NCBI GenBank assembly: GCA_965224765.1
Contig: CBDDAC010000012.1
Location: 496,001-560,000 of the forward strand
Direction: 5' to 3'
DNA from: CAZDBA01 sp965224765
GTDB taxonomy: Bacteria; Planctomycetota; Planctomycetia; Pirellulales; Pirellulaceae
Length of the DNA stretch: 64,000 nt
Shown: piece after piece, positions 55,842-64,000 of the stretch
Numbering within the stretch: the stretch's first letter is position 1
How the letters are laid out: each line of letters begins with the position of its first letter
The notes under the pieces: generated by a model
The model's input: only the letters and a program-made list of their open reading frames with translations
What the model was told of the DNA's origin: nothing
Database searches by the model: none
Translations under genes and position numbers: made by a program

Positions 55842-57245
55842 TTAACGGAAGGTTCGTTCAAACACAGCCATCACATTGGGTAAATGGACAGCAAAGGTTC
55901 GAGAAGGTTGAATTTCATAGGCAAGAGGAGAAGCCGAAGCATCCACGGTCACTTCACATCCCGGGTTGCCAGCAGGGGGTGGCAAATAATCGATTGTCGG
56001 AAACAATGAAGAGTCAATTGGATGCAAAAAGTCAAAATCAGGGCCCTCCAGACTCACGCTCCAAATCCCGCTGGCCAAATCAAAATCAGCGTCAACGACT
56101 TGGTAAAAGTTGACTTGCTGGAAGTAACGATTTCGAAACGCCTGGGTAGGCGAAGTCGTGGGAGCAAAAGTCACATTGGTCAACATCATCCAATCGCCAC
56201 GGCGAATTTCTCGACGCTTTGAGGAATATTCGGTCGGCAAACCTGGAACGACCTCGGTCATTTCCAAATCGCCACCGCCTACTGACAGCCGATAGCTTGC
56301 TGTTTGAGGATCAAGTGGCGATGCAAACGGATCCAGCGCCGCACCGTTGGTAATCGCCTGATCAACGGGTGGAGTCACTTCAAAAATTCGATCGTAGGCT
56401 TCGACGTCTGGAGCTCCGATCCCCAACTCTACAGGAGAATCGCGATCCTTGTAAACCACAAAATAGGTGCGCCAACTGACAACACGGTCAGCAACCCCCG
56501 TTGGTGAATAGATGCTTTCTGCGGAAATATCCGAAGGCACAGCGACCACGACATAATCCATATCTTTCAAAGATTGTCGATTTCCAAAGGTACCATCGCT
56601 CAACTGATCGAGAACCTGTCGAGGCGGGGCAACATCAACTTCCGGATAGGATGCGCTACCGGCAATGTCGGCTTCACTAGGTTCGTTGAAAACCAACCCA
56701 CTCGACCAGGCGAAAAGGTGATTCGCCAAGGGGCGTGACATGGGAACCGTCGTTGACCCATCCGTGATCGTCACACGTTCGATCAAAATACTTTGATCTG
56801 CGTTTGCGTTATTCACAATCGGTGCCCCCGAGAGAGGTATAAACGAATGCGTGCCGGTTGCAGAAATGGCGGTTTCCACTGTTGGATGAACAAAGGGGAA
56901 AAACCCGCTGTCCCTGGGAGTCGATGCAGTCCCACGCTCAGCAACACCAATCGGATCAATGACATAAACTCGTGCTGATTGTCCAGCCAGAGAAAATGGT
57001 GTCCCTCCAGCATCCGTCACCGCCCATCGATTTGTGTCAACGAAGTTTCGAATTTCAAATTCGCTAAATGCGTTGAGCGCCAGCGAGGTGGCTTTTTCCT
57101 GATCAAGACCTTGCTCAGCCTGACTGACCGCGAAAGGGATCATCACCATGACTCCGAACACGCCAATCATGGCCACCACAATTGCCGTCAATACTTCGAT
57201 GATCGAAATACCGTATCGCATGGTTTGTTTATTTTGTTGAATCAT
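55842..57245 (-). CDS. Large prepilin-like protein (GspI/GspJ/PilV-type)
   Basis: 467 residues. Prepilin start: MIQQNKQTMRYG followed by ISIIEVLTAIVVAMIGVFGV with Glu at +5, so it should be cut by prepilin peptidase after Gly12. The rest is a long beta-rich, extracytoplasmic part not recognised as a known family. ATG 57245 is preferred over the upstream part of the frame, which is not pilin-like. Part of the operon; 92 bp separate it from the giant GspK-like gene. Minor pseudopilins are usually below 250 residues, so this is also oversized. Confidence 0.78.
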   Translation of the reverse strand: MIQQNKQTMRYGISIIEVLTAIVVAMIGVFGVMVMIPFAVSQAEQGLDQEKATSLALNAFSEFEIRNFVDTNRWAVTDAGGTPFSLAGQSARVYVIDPIGVAERGTASTPRDSGFFPFVHPTVETAISATGTHSFIPLSGAPIVNNANADQSILIERVTITDGSTTVPMSRPLANHLFAWSSGLVFNEPSEADIAGSASYPEVDVAPPRQVLDQLSDGTFGNRQSLKDMDYVVVAVPSDISAESIYSPTGVADRVVSWRTYFVVYKDRDSPVELGIGAPDVEAYDRIFEVTPPVDQAITNGAALDPFASPLDPQTASYRLSVGGGDLEMTEVVPGLPTEYSSKRREIRRGDWMMLTNVTFAPTTSPTQAFRNRYFQQVNFYQVVDADFDLASGIWSVSLEGPDFDFLHPIDSSLFPTIDYLPPPAGNPGCEVTVDASASPLAYEIQPSRTFAVHLPNVMAVFERTFR

Positions 57246-57276
57246 CTTGGTAACCAATTTAAGTCTGTAGAAAAGA

Positions 57277-58404
57277 TTACTGAGTGGCTGCTTGACGTTT
57301 TCCGGTAATTTCGAGTGCTTCCAAAATCCGCAAGCCCTTCTTGCCCCCAAGTATTGCAGCGTTTCCCGGAGCGGTATCAGAAACCACGTAGTTGGTCATC
57401 GAAGGTGGGGTGCTGTCGGTTACCACAACCGATCCATTGATGTGGTTAATCGAAATCCACATCAATGTAGGTTCATCTAAAACATCCGTGGGGGGATCCA
57501 AGAGCATTGCGTCCGACAAAGCCGTGGGCTGAAAACTGTGCTTCACTTCGTCTGTCGAAATACAAAAATGCACGGAACCATTCGGGATGAATGCGGTGCC
57601 GGAAAGACCGTTGGGGTAAATGCGGTCAATTCCGCCCTGATCATCAAAAATGATGTAAATAGCTTCTTGCTCAGCCCCTGGAGCGACTTGCGAAAATGCT
57701 GTCCAGGTCCACCCCTCCCCATCAACATCGGCAAAATCAATCGGCCCCGAATAGTTCAAGTTGATCATATGGCCCTTGGGCAAATCGATCTGACTGGTTT
57801 GACGGAGGACAGGCTCGCGAATGACCTCGAAAGGAACTCCCGCAGTACCTGCAGCGGGCATCTCCAAATGCAAAGGGACTTCGCAAGTCAACACGGCACC
57901 TGCCGAATTGACAATTCGATACATCGCCTTGCTGCTGTTAAGGCGGACGAATCCCTCGTCGATGGTTACAAACGGTGGGTTAGCCAAGGTCAAAGTAAAC
58001 TGCCCCGTTCGATCTGCAGGAATCGCAGCAAAGCGATCCTGCACGCGAACAATCGCGACGGTAGCAATCTCGTCAACCGTGTTCCCTATGTAGGAAGGAG
58101 GCTGACGTAGCTGGAACATCGAATAGCCTGCATAGTGGATCTGATTCGTGCCCGTTGAATCCTCGCGAACTACATTGGCATTTCGAGCAATCGCCAATCC
58201 CGCGAATCCCGCGAATCGTGCTTGGCTACTGGCATCATTGAATGTCGTACCGACGATACGAGCTGCTTCCCGAGCCGAACGGTCTTTGGTCACCATTCGC
58301 AGCTGAGGAATCATCAACGCCAATAAAACGACCATGATGGAAATTACCGTCAGCAACTCAATCAGCGTGACGCCTTTTGATATTGTTTGGTTTCGTGTAT
58401 TCAT
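57277..58404 (-). CDS. Prepilin-like protein (GspH-type)
   Basis: 375 residues. MNTRNQTISKG then VTLIELLTVISIMVVLLALM, with Glu at +5 after the cleavage Gly. The following ARIVGTTFNDASSQARFAGF helix fits GspH/FimT. The C-terminal domain is beta-rich with a block near FHFCISTDEVKHS-like sequence (residues about 270-300). It overlaps no neighbour; 31 bp before the next pseudopilin gene. Likely a minor pseudopilin. Confidence 0.82.
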   Translation of the reverse strand: MNTRNQTISKGVTLIELLTVISIMVVLLALMIPQLRMVTKDRSAREAARIVGTTFNDASSQARFAGFAGLAIARNANVVREDSTGTNQIHYAGYSMFQLRQPPSYIGNTVDEIATVAIVRVQDRFAAIPADRTGQFTLTLANPPFVTIDEGFVRLNSSKAMYRIVNSAGAVLTCEVPLHLEMPAAGTAGVPFEVIREPVLRQTSQIDLPKGHMINLNYSGPIDFADVDGEGWTWTAFSQVAPGAEQEAIYIIFDDQGGIDRIYPNGLSGTAFIPNGSVHFCISTDEVKHSFQPTALSDAMLLDPPTDVLDEPTLMWISINHINGSVVVTDSTPPSMTNYVVSDTAPGNAAILGGKKGLRILEALEITGKRQAATQ

Positions 58405-58444
58405 CGTTAAATCATTGAGAAGAGGAAATAAGAGGAAGGATTAC

Positions 58445-59194
58445 TTACAGCTGAGTGCGAGCTGATTTAATTTCAATCTGATAGTCGTTCAACTCCCAAG
58501 CTGTGTCAGGGTCGACGGAAACTCCTTTGGCAAACACCAAAAACACAAGGGGATCGCCCCAACCATCGAGAACTTCCAACAGCCCGTCCCCATCCTTGTC
58601 ACCTATTTCCGTAGGAGACAAAAAATGGGTGCCGCGTCGACCACCATCCCAGGAGTTATAAAGAATGGCGTACAAACACTCGGCGTCTTGAAACGTTACG
58701 TCGTTCGTATGAGTCGCACCGCCAGTCGTATCGGGGCCCATGAAAAACAGAGCGTTCCTGAGACGAGATACCATTGCTGGAGGGCGATAAAGCATTCGCT
58801 GAGCCATCGCGACGACATTTGGATCCGCATTGCCCAATGATTGGCTACTGGGAAATTGCTCAAGGTCGGAAAATCGAGTTGGCATCTCCGCACGAAACCA
58901 CTCCGCCATCAAACGTTTGCGAATCTCCTGCATCTCCGGCATGGCGACCACGTTGATATCAGCAAAACGAAATGGAATAGTACGCGTTTCATAAGCTTCC
59001 ATTCGTCGCTGAATCACCGAGCGAATATTGCCGACAACCGTCGCAGTACGCGCCGCGCGGGCATCGTCTTCGGCGCCGCGCAAAACCGCGATCGCCAACG
59101 TGGACAAGATGGTGATAATCGAAATCACCATCAACAACTCGATCAGCGTAAATCCGTGACAGCTTTTTCGTTTTATCGTTCGATTGAAGGGCAT
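58445..59194 (-). CDS. Prepilin-like protein (type IV pilin/GspG-like)
   Basis: 249 residues. MPFNRTIKRKSCHG then FTLIELLMVISIITILSTLA, Glu at +5. The next helix is GAEDDARAARTATVVGNIRS, as in GspG/PilE-like pilins. The end contains KDGDGLLEVLDGWGDPLVF, the calcium-site-like DGWG motif seen in GspG relatives. ATG 59194 is chosen; the frame opens 23 codons earlier without pilin-like sequence. Probably a major or minor pseudopilin. Confidence 0.83.
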   Translation of the reverse strand: MPFNRTIKRKSCHGFTLIELLMVISIITILSTLAIAVLRGAEDDARAARTATVVGNIRSVIQRRMEAYETRTIPFRFADINVVAMPEMQEIRKRLMAEWFRAEMPTRFSDLEQFPSSQSLGNADPNVVAMAQRMLYRPPAMVSRLRNALFFMGPDTTGGATHTNDVTFQDAECLYAILYNSWDGGRRGTHFLSPTEIGDKDGDGLLEVLDGWGDPLVFLVFAKGVSVDPDTAWELNDYQIEIKSARTQL

Positions 59195-59249
59195 GATGAG
59201 AACCTTGCAGAATCCGGAATGGGAATCGGTGGGAAAAGGAGGATGTGAC

Positions 59250-60155
59250 TTATTCTTGCACAAACGACTGCAATCGGGTTTCGGAAAAACTGACGATATT
59301 GTCTAGGTCACGAGGCCCTGCATCCTGAATATCACCCGTCACGCCAAAAATCCCATCCGCCCCAGCAGTCACAATTTGAAACGTGTCTTTGGAGCCAGAA
59401 GGTAGAGCATTTCCTGGTTGCGACTGGAAATAAGGCCAAACTTCAAACGCCTGAACCGAAAGTGGCAACAACGCGGTAGGAACAATCTGCCATGCAGGCC
59501 CCGACACGTCATCGACGTCATCGATGAAAATATCGTAAGACGAAGCACTGAAGTAATACATGGGCTGCAAGGTTGCGCCCCGAGGCTGGTTATATCGACC
59601 AAGCATATCTGCAGATGTCGTTCCCGGTAGCGTCACCAACTGACCGTCCGGCAAATCCAGAATGACTTTTCTCTCAATCTCGACTCCGGCCACATCCGTC
59701 ACTCCAACATTGTAGGCAGGCAAGGCAGCTCGAGTGGTCGACGAGTCTGCATAGGTCAGCGGGTACTGGGAGTTATTGGCCAACCCGGTCAACCAAAAGG
59801 CCAGTGAAGTCTCTGGAGTAAGATTTGATCCAACTTCATCCCACCAGATCTGCAACCCGGTTCCGAGGGCACCGTTGCCTTCATTATGATTGCGGGCAAC
59901 GCGATTCAGATAAGGCAAAAACTCGGCAGCCGAGTCGATCTTCGACATATCGGGTGGGTAAAAGCCATTCTTGCTCTTAAACTGTTCCAACGAAGCTTTC
60001 ATGGTTGTGAGATTCGCCTGAATCGAGAAATTGATCGCACGTGTACGGACCATACCAACGGCGGGAATCAAAAGCCCAACCAAGATGCCGATGATGGCAA
60101 TCACAACCAACAATTCGACCAGCGTAAAACCTGAATTCCTTGAAGTCTTATTCAT
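59250..60155 (-). CDS. Prepilin-like protein (GspG-type)
   Basis: 301 residues. MNKTSRNSG then FTLVELLVVIAIIGILVGLL, the classic N-methylation segment with Glu at +5. The next part, NLTTMKASLEQFKSKNGFYP, matches GspG (alpha-helix then P). A later DGIFGVTGDIQDAGPRDLDNI loop fits calcium-binding GspG/PilA relatives. First pseudopilin after the GspF-like gene, the place where gspG usually lies, so it may be the major pseudopilin. Confidence 0.85.
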   Translation of the reverse strand: MNKTSRNSGFTLVELLVVIAIIGILVGLLIPAVGMVRTRAINFSIQANLTTMKASLEQFKSKNGFYPPDMSKIDSAAEFLPYLNRVARNHNEGNGALGTGLQIWWDEVGSNLTPETSLAFWLTGLANNSQYPLTYADSSTTRAALPAYNVGVTDVAGVEIERKVILDLPDGQLVTLPGTTSADMLGRYNQPRGATLQPMYYFSASSYDIFIDDVDDVSGPAWQIVPTALLPLSVQAFEVWPYFQSQPGNALPSGSKDTFQIVTAGADGIFGVTGDIQDAGPRDLDNIVSFSETRLQSFVQE

Positions 60156-60214
60156 TTTCTTGTCTCCGTTTTTTGATTTGTTCTTTTGAAAAGATGTTTT
60201 TCGTTGGACGAGGA

Positions 60215-61618
60215 TTAACCGCCACTCAGACCACCAATAATCGCGATCAGGGGTATGAACAATGACGCCACGATGAACAGAACGACCACACCGAGGAAGA
60301 TAATCATCATCGGTTCGATCAGTTTCATCATTCCGTCGGTCAAGTTTCGGACTTCTTCGTCGTAGTAGTCTGCGACCTTATATAACATGACATCCAACTC
60401 GCCAGTCTCTTCACCCACATCAACCATATTGGTAACCAGTGCTTCGATCACCGTCTTTTTGTAAAACAGGATGTACCAGAGAAGACCGATCAGCCCCAAC
60501 GCACCACTGGCGTAAACGGCGATCCCCCACAGATCGGGCTTGATCAGCAAAATGCCCAGCGGGAACATAGCGATCGACGAAACAAAGAACATCGCAGTGA
60601 CTGGGTGGAACGTGGGAATTGCGAACTTCTTCATCGGATTGGCAATCGTTTCGCCTTCGCGAATCGAATCCGTCACTTTGCTGTAGATCTTTTCGTACAT
60701 CGCGTTACCCGAAGTTTCTCGGGTAATCGTCAAGCCTTCGATAATAGGAACACCAGATGCAACCAAGGCACCAAGGGTTCGTGTCGTACGTGCCAAGTTG
60801 GACTTTTCGGTCAACTTGCCAAAGATCGGAACCTTCAATGTATAAAGATGCCATCCCATTCGGCCCGCTCTAAATTTGCAAACCAGCATCACGAACAGAA
60901 TGATTGAAATCGGGATCAAAGGAAACAAAAACCAGAGCTTTACACAGCGATCGGAAATCGCAATCAACAGCTCAGTCATGGCGGGAAGTTTCAGTTCAAA
61001 CTCTTCGAACATATCCTTAAATTCGGGGATGATCCAAATCATGATGAACGTCAAAATACAGACCGTGGAAAAGATAACCATGATCGGATAGATCAACGCT
61101 CCGATGACCTTACTCTTCAACGAAGCAGTACGCTCTTTGAATTCCGCAAGACGCTGAAGAATGATCTCCAGGGAACCGCCGGCCTCACCGGCCTTGATCA
61201 TATTGACGTAAAGTCGATCAAAGACGCGAGGCGTTTTGGCCATCGCTTCGGAAAGCGAGGCACCACCTTCGATTTCATCGCAGACATCAATCAGTGCGTT
61301 CTTGAGAGCTCCCGGCGTGGCCTGATCTTCGAGAATTTTCAAGCTGCGAAGAATCGGCAAACCAGCGTCCTGCAAAATGGAAAGCTGACGAGTGAACGTC
61401 ACCATCTTTTTGCCGCCCGCTCCACCAAGTGCAAATGTCTTTCGACGAGCACTCTTGCTTGCGCCACCACGATTGGCCGATTTCTGGACCGAGATCTTGG
61501 TAACGAAGTAACCCATCGAACGGATCGTGGCCTGAGCCTCGTCCTGCGTGGGAGCTTCGATAACATCTTTGATCTCAAGACCCTGCGGGTCCATCGCCTC
61601 AAATTGATAAGTTGGCAT
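60215..61618 (-). CDS. Type II secretion/type IV pilus inner-membrane protein GspF/PilC
   Basis: 467 residues. Two T2SSF domains: about 75-200 (FTRQLSILQDAGLPILRSLKIL and EAMAKTPRVFDRLYVNMIKAGE) and about 275-400 (LARTTRTLGALVASGVPIIE). Membrane segments near 225-245, 270 and the C-terminus (IFLGVVVLFIVASLFIPLIAI). The N-terminal YQFEAMDPQGLEIKDVIEA is the usual PilC start. It forms the inner-membrane platform that the GspE/PilB ATPase drives. Lies 187 bp downstream of that gene. Confidence 0.94.
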   Translation of the reverse strand: MPTYQFEAMDPQGLEIKDVIEAPTQDEAQATIRSMGYFVTKISVQKSANRGGASKSARRKTFALGGAGGKKMVTFTRQLSILQDAGLPILRSLKILEDQATPGALKNALIDVCDEIEGGASLSEAMAKTPRVFDRLYVNMIKAGEAGGSLEIILQRLAEFKERTASLKSKVIGALIYPIMVIFSTVCILTFIMIWIIPEFKDMFEEFELKLPAMTELLIAISDRCVKLWFLFPLIPISIILFVMLVCKFRAGRMGWHLYTLKVPIFGKLTEKSNLARTTRTLGALVASGVPIIEGLTITRETSGNAMYEKIYSKVTDSIREGETIANPMKKFAIPTFHPVTAMFFVSSIAMFPLGILLIKPDLWGIAVYASGALGLIGLLWYILFYKKTVIEALVTNMVDVGEETGELDVMLYKVADYYDEEVRNLTDGMMKLIEPMMIIFLGVVVLFIVASLFIPLIAIIGGLSGG

Positions 61619-61805
61619 GGTTCAATTCCTCATTGCAATCAAAGTCGCCGAAAATTCGCCAAGTGCACTCGGCCAGTTCCAACACTTCCATCTAAATACA
61701 ATCTTTCAAAACTGGATCAGCTTTTCTTGATTGCCAGGTATTACCTTGAAAAGGGTTAACTAATCTCTATATCGGTTTTCAAACGCTCAATTCGAAAACA
61801 CGACA

Positions 61806-63524
61806 TCAAGCATCCAAAATGGTTTCGCGAATAATCTCTTCCACCGTCGTCGTTCCGTCATACATAAAATCCATCCCCGCATCACGCAAAAGAACCATCC
61901 CTTTTTCTTTCGCCTTATTGCGAAGGTGATCCGCTTGAGCGTTCTGCATAATCATCTCACGCAGCTCGTCATCCATAATCATCAGTTCGAACAATCCAAC
62001 GCGACCTTTGTAGCCGGTATTGCTGCAACTGTTGCAACCCGCTCCGCGATAAAACGTTTTGCCTTCCATCTCTTCACGAGTCATCTTCAATTCCAAAAGC
62101 TGATCGTCGGTGATTTCCACTTCTTCACGACATTCGGGACAAATCCTACGCACCAATCGCTGCGCTAAAATGGCTTCGACCGTAGCTGTGATCAAAAACG
62201 TGGGAACACCCATATCCTTCAAACGCGTGACCGTGCTGGGAGCATCGTTTGTGTGCAAAGTACTGAAAACGGTGTGCCCCGTCAGCGAAGCTTGAATGGC
62301 AATCTCAGCGGTTTCCAAGTCACGAATTTCCCCCACCAGAATCTTGTCCGGATCCTGCCTGAGAATCGCTCTCAAGCATTTGGCAAAAGTCACATCAATA
62401 TCGTGGTCGATAGGAATCTGCACGATTCCGTCAATGTCGTATTCGACGGGATCTTCGGTAGTAATCAATTTATCTTCGATGGTATTCAACTCGCTGAGGG
62501 CTGAATACAAAGTCGTTGTCTTGCCGGATCCTGTAGGACCCGTCACCAAAACAATTCCATTCGGCTTGGCGATGACTTCACGAAACTTGCTCATCGTTGC
62601 GTCATTCATTCCAACATTGCTCAGTTCAAGTGAAACAACTGAGCGATCAAGGACTCGGCAAACCACACTTTCGCCAAACATGGTTGGCAACACACTCACA
62701 CGCAAGTCGACCGGGTGACCGCCAACGGTCAACTCAATTCGACCATCCTGTGGAAGTCGTCGCTCCGCAATATCCAGGTTCGCCATTACCTTAATTCGAG
62801 TTGTAATCGCAAACGCCAAGTGGCGAGGAGGCGGGACCATCTCAAACAGAACGCCATCCGCTTTAATGCGAATGCGAAACTCTTCTTCAAACGGTTCAAA
62901 GTGAATGTCACTGGCGTGATCCTTGATCGCAAGCAGCAACACCATATTCAACAATTTGCGAACTGGAGCGCTATCAACAAGCTCCGTGACATCACCGATG
63001 TCAATCGGACCTTCCATGCCAAGTTTTTCAGAAGCTCTTTTCAGCTCTTGATCTTCAGCTAATTCCTTAATGATTTTTTCAATACTCTCAACGTCTTCGT
63101 TGAAGAATTTGTCGATCGCACGCAAAATCTGCGACTCGGTCGCAACCAACAGTCGAATTTCATAACCCAGAAAACGACGGAGCTCGTCCTGCATCGCAAG
63201 ATTCTGCGGATCACAAGTCGCCAAGGTGACGGTCCCGTCATTGGTCGACAGGGGAACCACTCGATAAAGCTGAGCCATCGAGTCATTCACGATCGCACAA
63301 GCCTCCGGGGGCGGAACAACACCTTCAATATCGACCGTCTGCAAACCGAACTGCTCAGACAAGGCTTGAATCAACTGATCATCGTTGATCAAACCCATAT
63401 CCTCAGCGATCTTACCAATCAACTGACCGGGATTTTGATTCTGCTCTTCAATCAACATCTCCAGTTGATCATCGGTCACAAAACCCAAGTCGACAAAAAT
63501 CTGTCCTAAACGTCTAGCTGCCAT
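61806..63524 (-). CDS. GspE/PilB-type assembly ATPase
   Basis: 572 residues. N-terminal GspE_N domains (about 1-150, RLGQIFVDLGFVTDDQLEML, then the second near GKIAEDMGLINDDQLIQAL). The ATPase core has Walker A GPTGSGKTTT (about 329-338), Asp box and Walker B region GEIRDLETAEIAIQASLTGH with HTNDAPSTVTRL. A zinc tetracysteine follows (CPECREEVEI and CNSCSNTGYKGR). Powers pseudopilus or pilus extension with GspF. GGAGAGAAAG precedes ATG 63524; the frame open from 63548 adds eight residues. Confidence 0.95.
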   Translation of the reverse strand: MAARRLGQIFVDLGFVTDDQLEMLIEEQNQNPGQLIGKIAEDMGLINDDQLIQALSEQFGLQTVDIEGVVPPPEACAIVNDSMAQLYRVVPLSTNDGTVTLATCDPQNLAMQDELRRFLGYEIRLLVATESQILRAIDKFFNEDVESIEKIIKELAEDQELKRASEKLGMEGPIDIGDVTELVDSAPVRKLLNMVLLLAIKDHASDIHFEPFEEEFRIRIKADGVLFEMVPPPRHLAFAITTRIKVMANLDIAERRLPQDGRIELTVGGHPVDLRVSVLPTMFGESVVCRVLDRSVVSLELSNVGMNDATMSKFREVIAKPNGIVLVTGPTGSGKTTTLYSALSELNTIEDKLITTEDPVEYDIDGIVQIPIDHDIDVTFAKCLRAILRQDPDKILVGEIRDLETAEIAIQASLTGHTVFSTLHTNDAPSTVTRLKDMGVPTFLITATVEAILAQRLVRRICPECREEVEITDDQLLELKMTREEMEGKTFYRGAGCNSCSNTGYKGRVGLFELMIMDDELREMIMQNAQADHLRNKAKEKGMVLLRDAGMDFMYDGTTTVEEIIRETILDA

Positions 63525-63564
63525 ATTACTTTCTCTCCTCTGTCTCAAATTGCCTGCTCATCGA

Positions 63565-64000
63565 TTACTCGTCGCCGATCTCTTCTAAATCGTCTTCGTC
63601 AAATTCTTCTAAGCCATCGTCTTGCATCTGACGGCGTGCCGTCGCAATTCGCTTGGCCAAAGAATCTGGATCGTGAGCCTTGCCGAGAACGTCCTCCATT
63701 TCAACTTTTTCTTCCGCCCACAATTCGAACAGACTATCGTCGTTCAACATCATGCCGAATTTCGCCCCCGTCTGGATTGCTGAATTGATCCGAAACGTCT
63801 TGTTCTCTCGAATCAGGTTCGAAACACCCGGCGTTACCACCAAGGACTCAAAACTGGCAATTCGCCCACCACCGATCCGCGGCAGCAGCGTTTGTGCCAA
63901 AACACCAATCAACGAGGTCGACAACTGGGTCCTAATCTGATCCTGCAAGTTTCCAGGAAACGCATCGATAATTCGGTTTACCGTTCCCTGAGCACTATTG
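63565..64000 (-). CDS. pilT: PilT-type retraction ATPase, C-terminal part (cut by window edge)
   Basis: The coding frame runs from the stop at 63565 beyond the window end; 145 codons are visible. The first residues, SAQGTVNRIIDAFPGNLQDQ, and IRTQLSTSLIGVLAQTLLPR match the conserved C-terminal half of PilT. INSAIQTGAKFGMMLNDDSL and the final acidic FDEDDLEEIGDE complete it. PilT disassembles type IV pili, so its place ahead of pilB suggests real pili, not only a secretion pseudopilus. An internal TTG at 63948 should not be taken as a start. Confidence 0.9.
   Translation of the reverse strand, partial: NSAQGTVNRIIDAFPGNLQDQIRTQLSTSLIGVLAQTLLPRIGGGRIASFESLVVTPGVSNLIRENKTFRINSAIQTGAKFGMMLNDDSLFELWAEEKVEMEDVLGKAHDPDSLAKRIATARRQMQDDGLEEFDEDDLEEIGDE

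Noticed and set aside
63565..63948. Complete 127-residue gene ending the window
   Set aside because: The frame continues to the window edge with clear PilT sequence, so this is a truncated pilT rather than a small gene.

Overview
The window reads as a chromosomal segment of a planctomycete (Pirellulales-like). Evidence: a secreted metalloprotease carrying the N-terminal YETLEERRVLA motif typical of planctomycete exported proteins; planctomycete-style secreted proteins (TPR/FG-GAP/NHL propeller, CHAT, squalene-cyclase-like, SH3); an LptD-type outer-membrane protein; a pseudopilin operon with a giant GspK-like member; and many short palindromic intergenic repeats. No rRNA, tRNA or CRISPR array was recognised. 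Everything here comes from reading the sequence; no database search was run.

Layout. 1-2.9 kb: small secreted protein, spermidine-synthase-like protein, alpha/beta hydrolase-OsmC fusion. 2.9-7.7 kb: secreted FG-GAP/NHL protein, a tandem repeat array, and an intact IS4-family element sitting inside one of the repeats. 7.8-10.5 kb: Na+/Ca2+-exchanger-like antiporter, two TerB-like paralogues, truncated Nei glycosylase. 10.9-16 kb: metalloprotease, IS3-family element lacking a visible right end, and a decayed copy of the IS found intact at 30.2 kb. 16-23.3 kb: SH3 protein, methionine aminopeptidase divergent from leuS-mutY. 23.3-24.2 kb: four ~229-bp tandem repeat units. 24.2-29.3 kb: coiled-coil membrane protein, CHAT protein with a frameshifted acidic tail, small lipoprotein. 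29.7-32.3 kb: an ArsR regulator and an SRPBCC gene separated by an IS1182-like element. 32.4-37.2 kb: lptD-like then dgkA, a conserved unknown gene, cutA. 37.9-42.2 kb: ugd and gyrA. 42.6-45.5 kb: cyclase-like membrane protein and folP. 45.6-47.4 kb: a second IS1182-like element inside a hairpin loop. 47.5-50.3 kb: ABC exporter and a small membrane protein. 50.6-64 kb: minus-strand type II secretion/type IV pilus operon, in order pilT (cut by the window edge), pilB/gspE, gspF/pilC, gspG-like, three more pseudopilins, and a 1711-residue GspK-like protein.

The strongest pattern is structural. At least three families of short intergenic palindromes recur here, and four insertion sequences or remnants lie in or directly against them. 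In two cases removing the IS and one duplication copy restores an intact palindrome. These repeats look like preferred landing sites that keep transposons out of genes. Other points for a second look: a conservative substitution of the catalytic Asp in MutY, a one-base frameshift in the CHAT gene, a CHAT domain without its usual His/Cys motifs, a Nei fragment, and an operator-like palindrome at the ArsR start.
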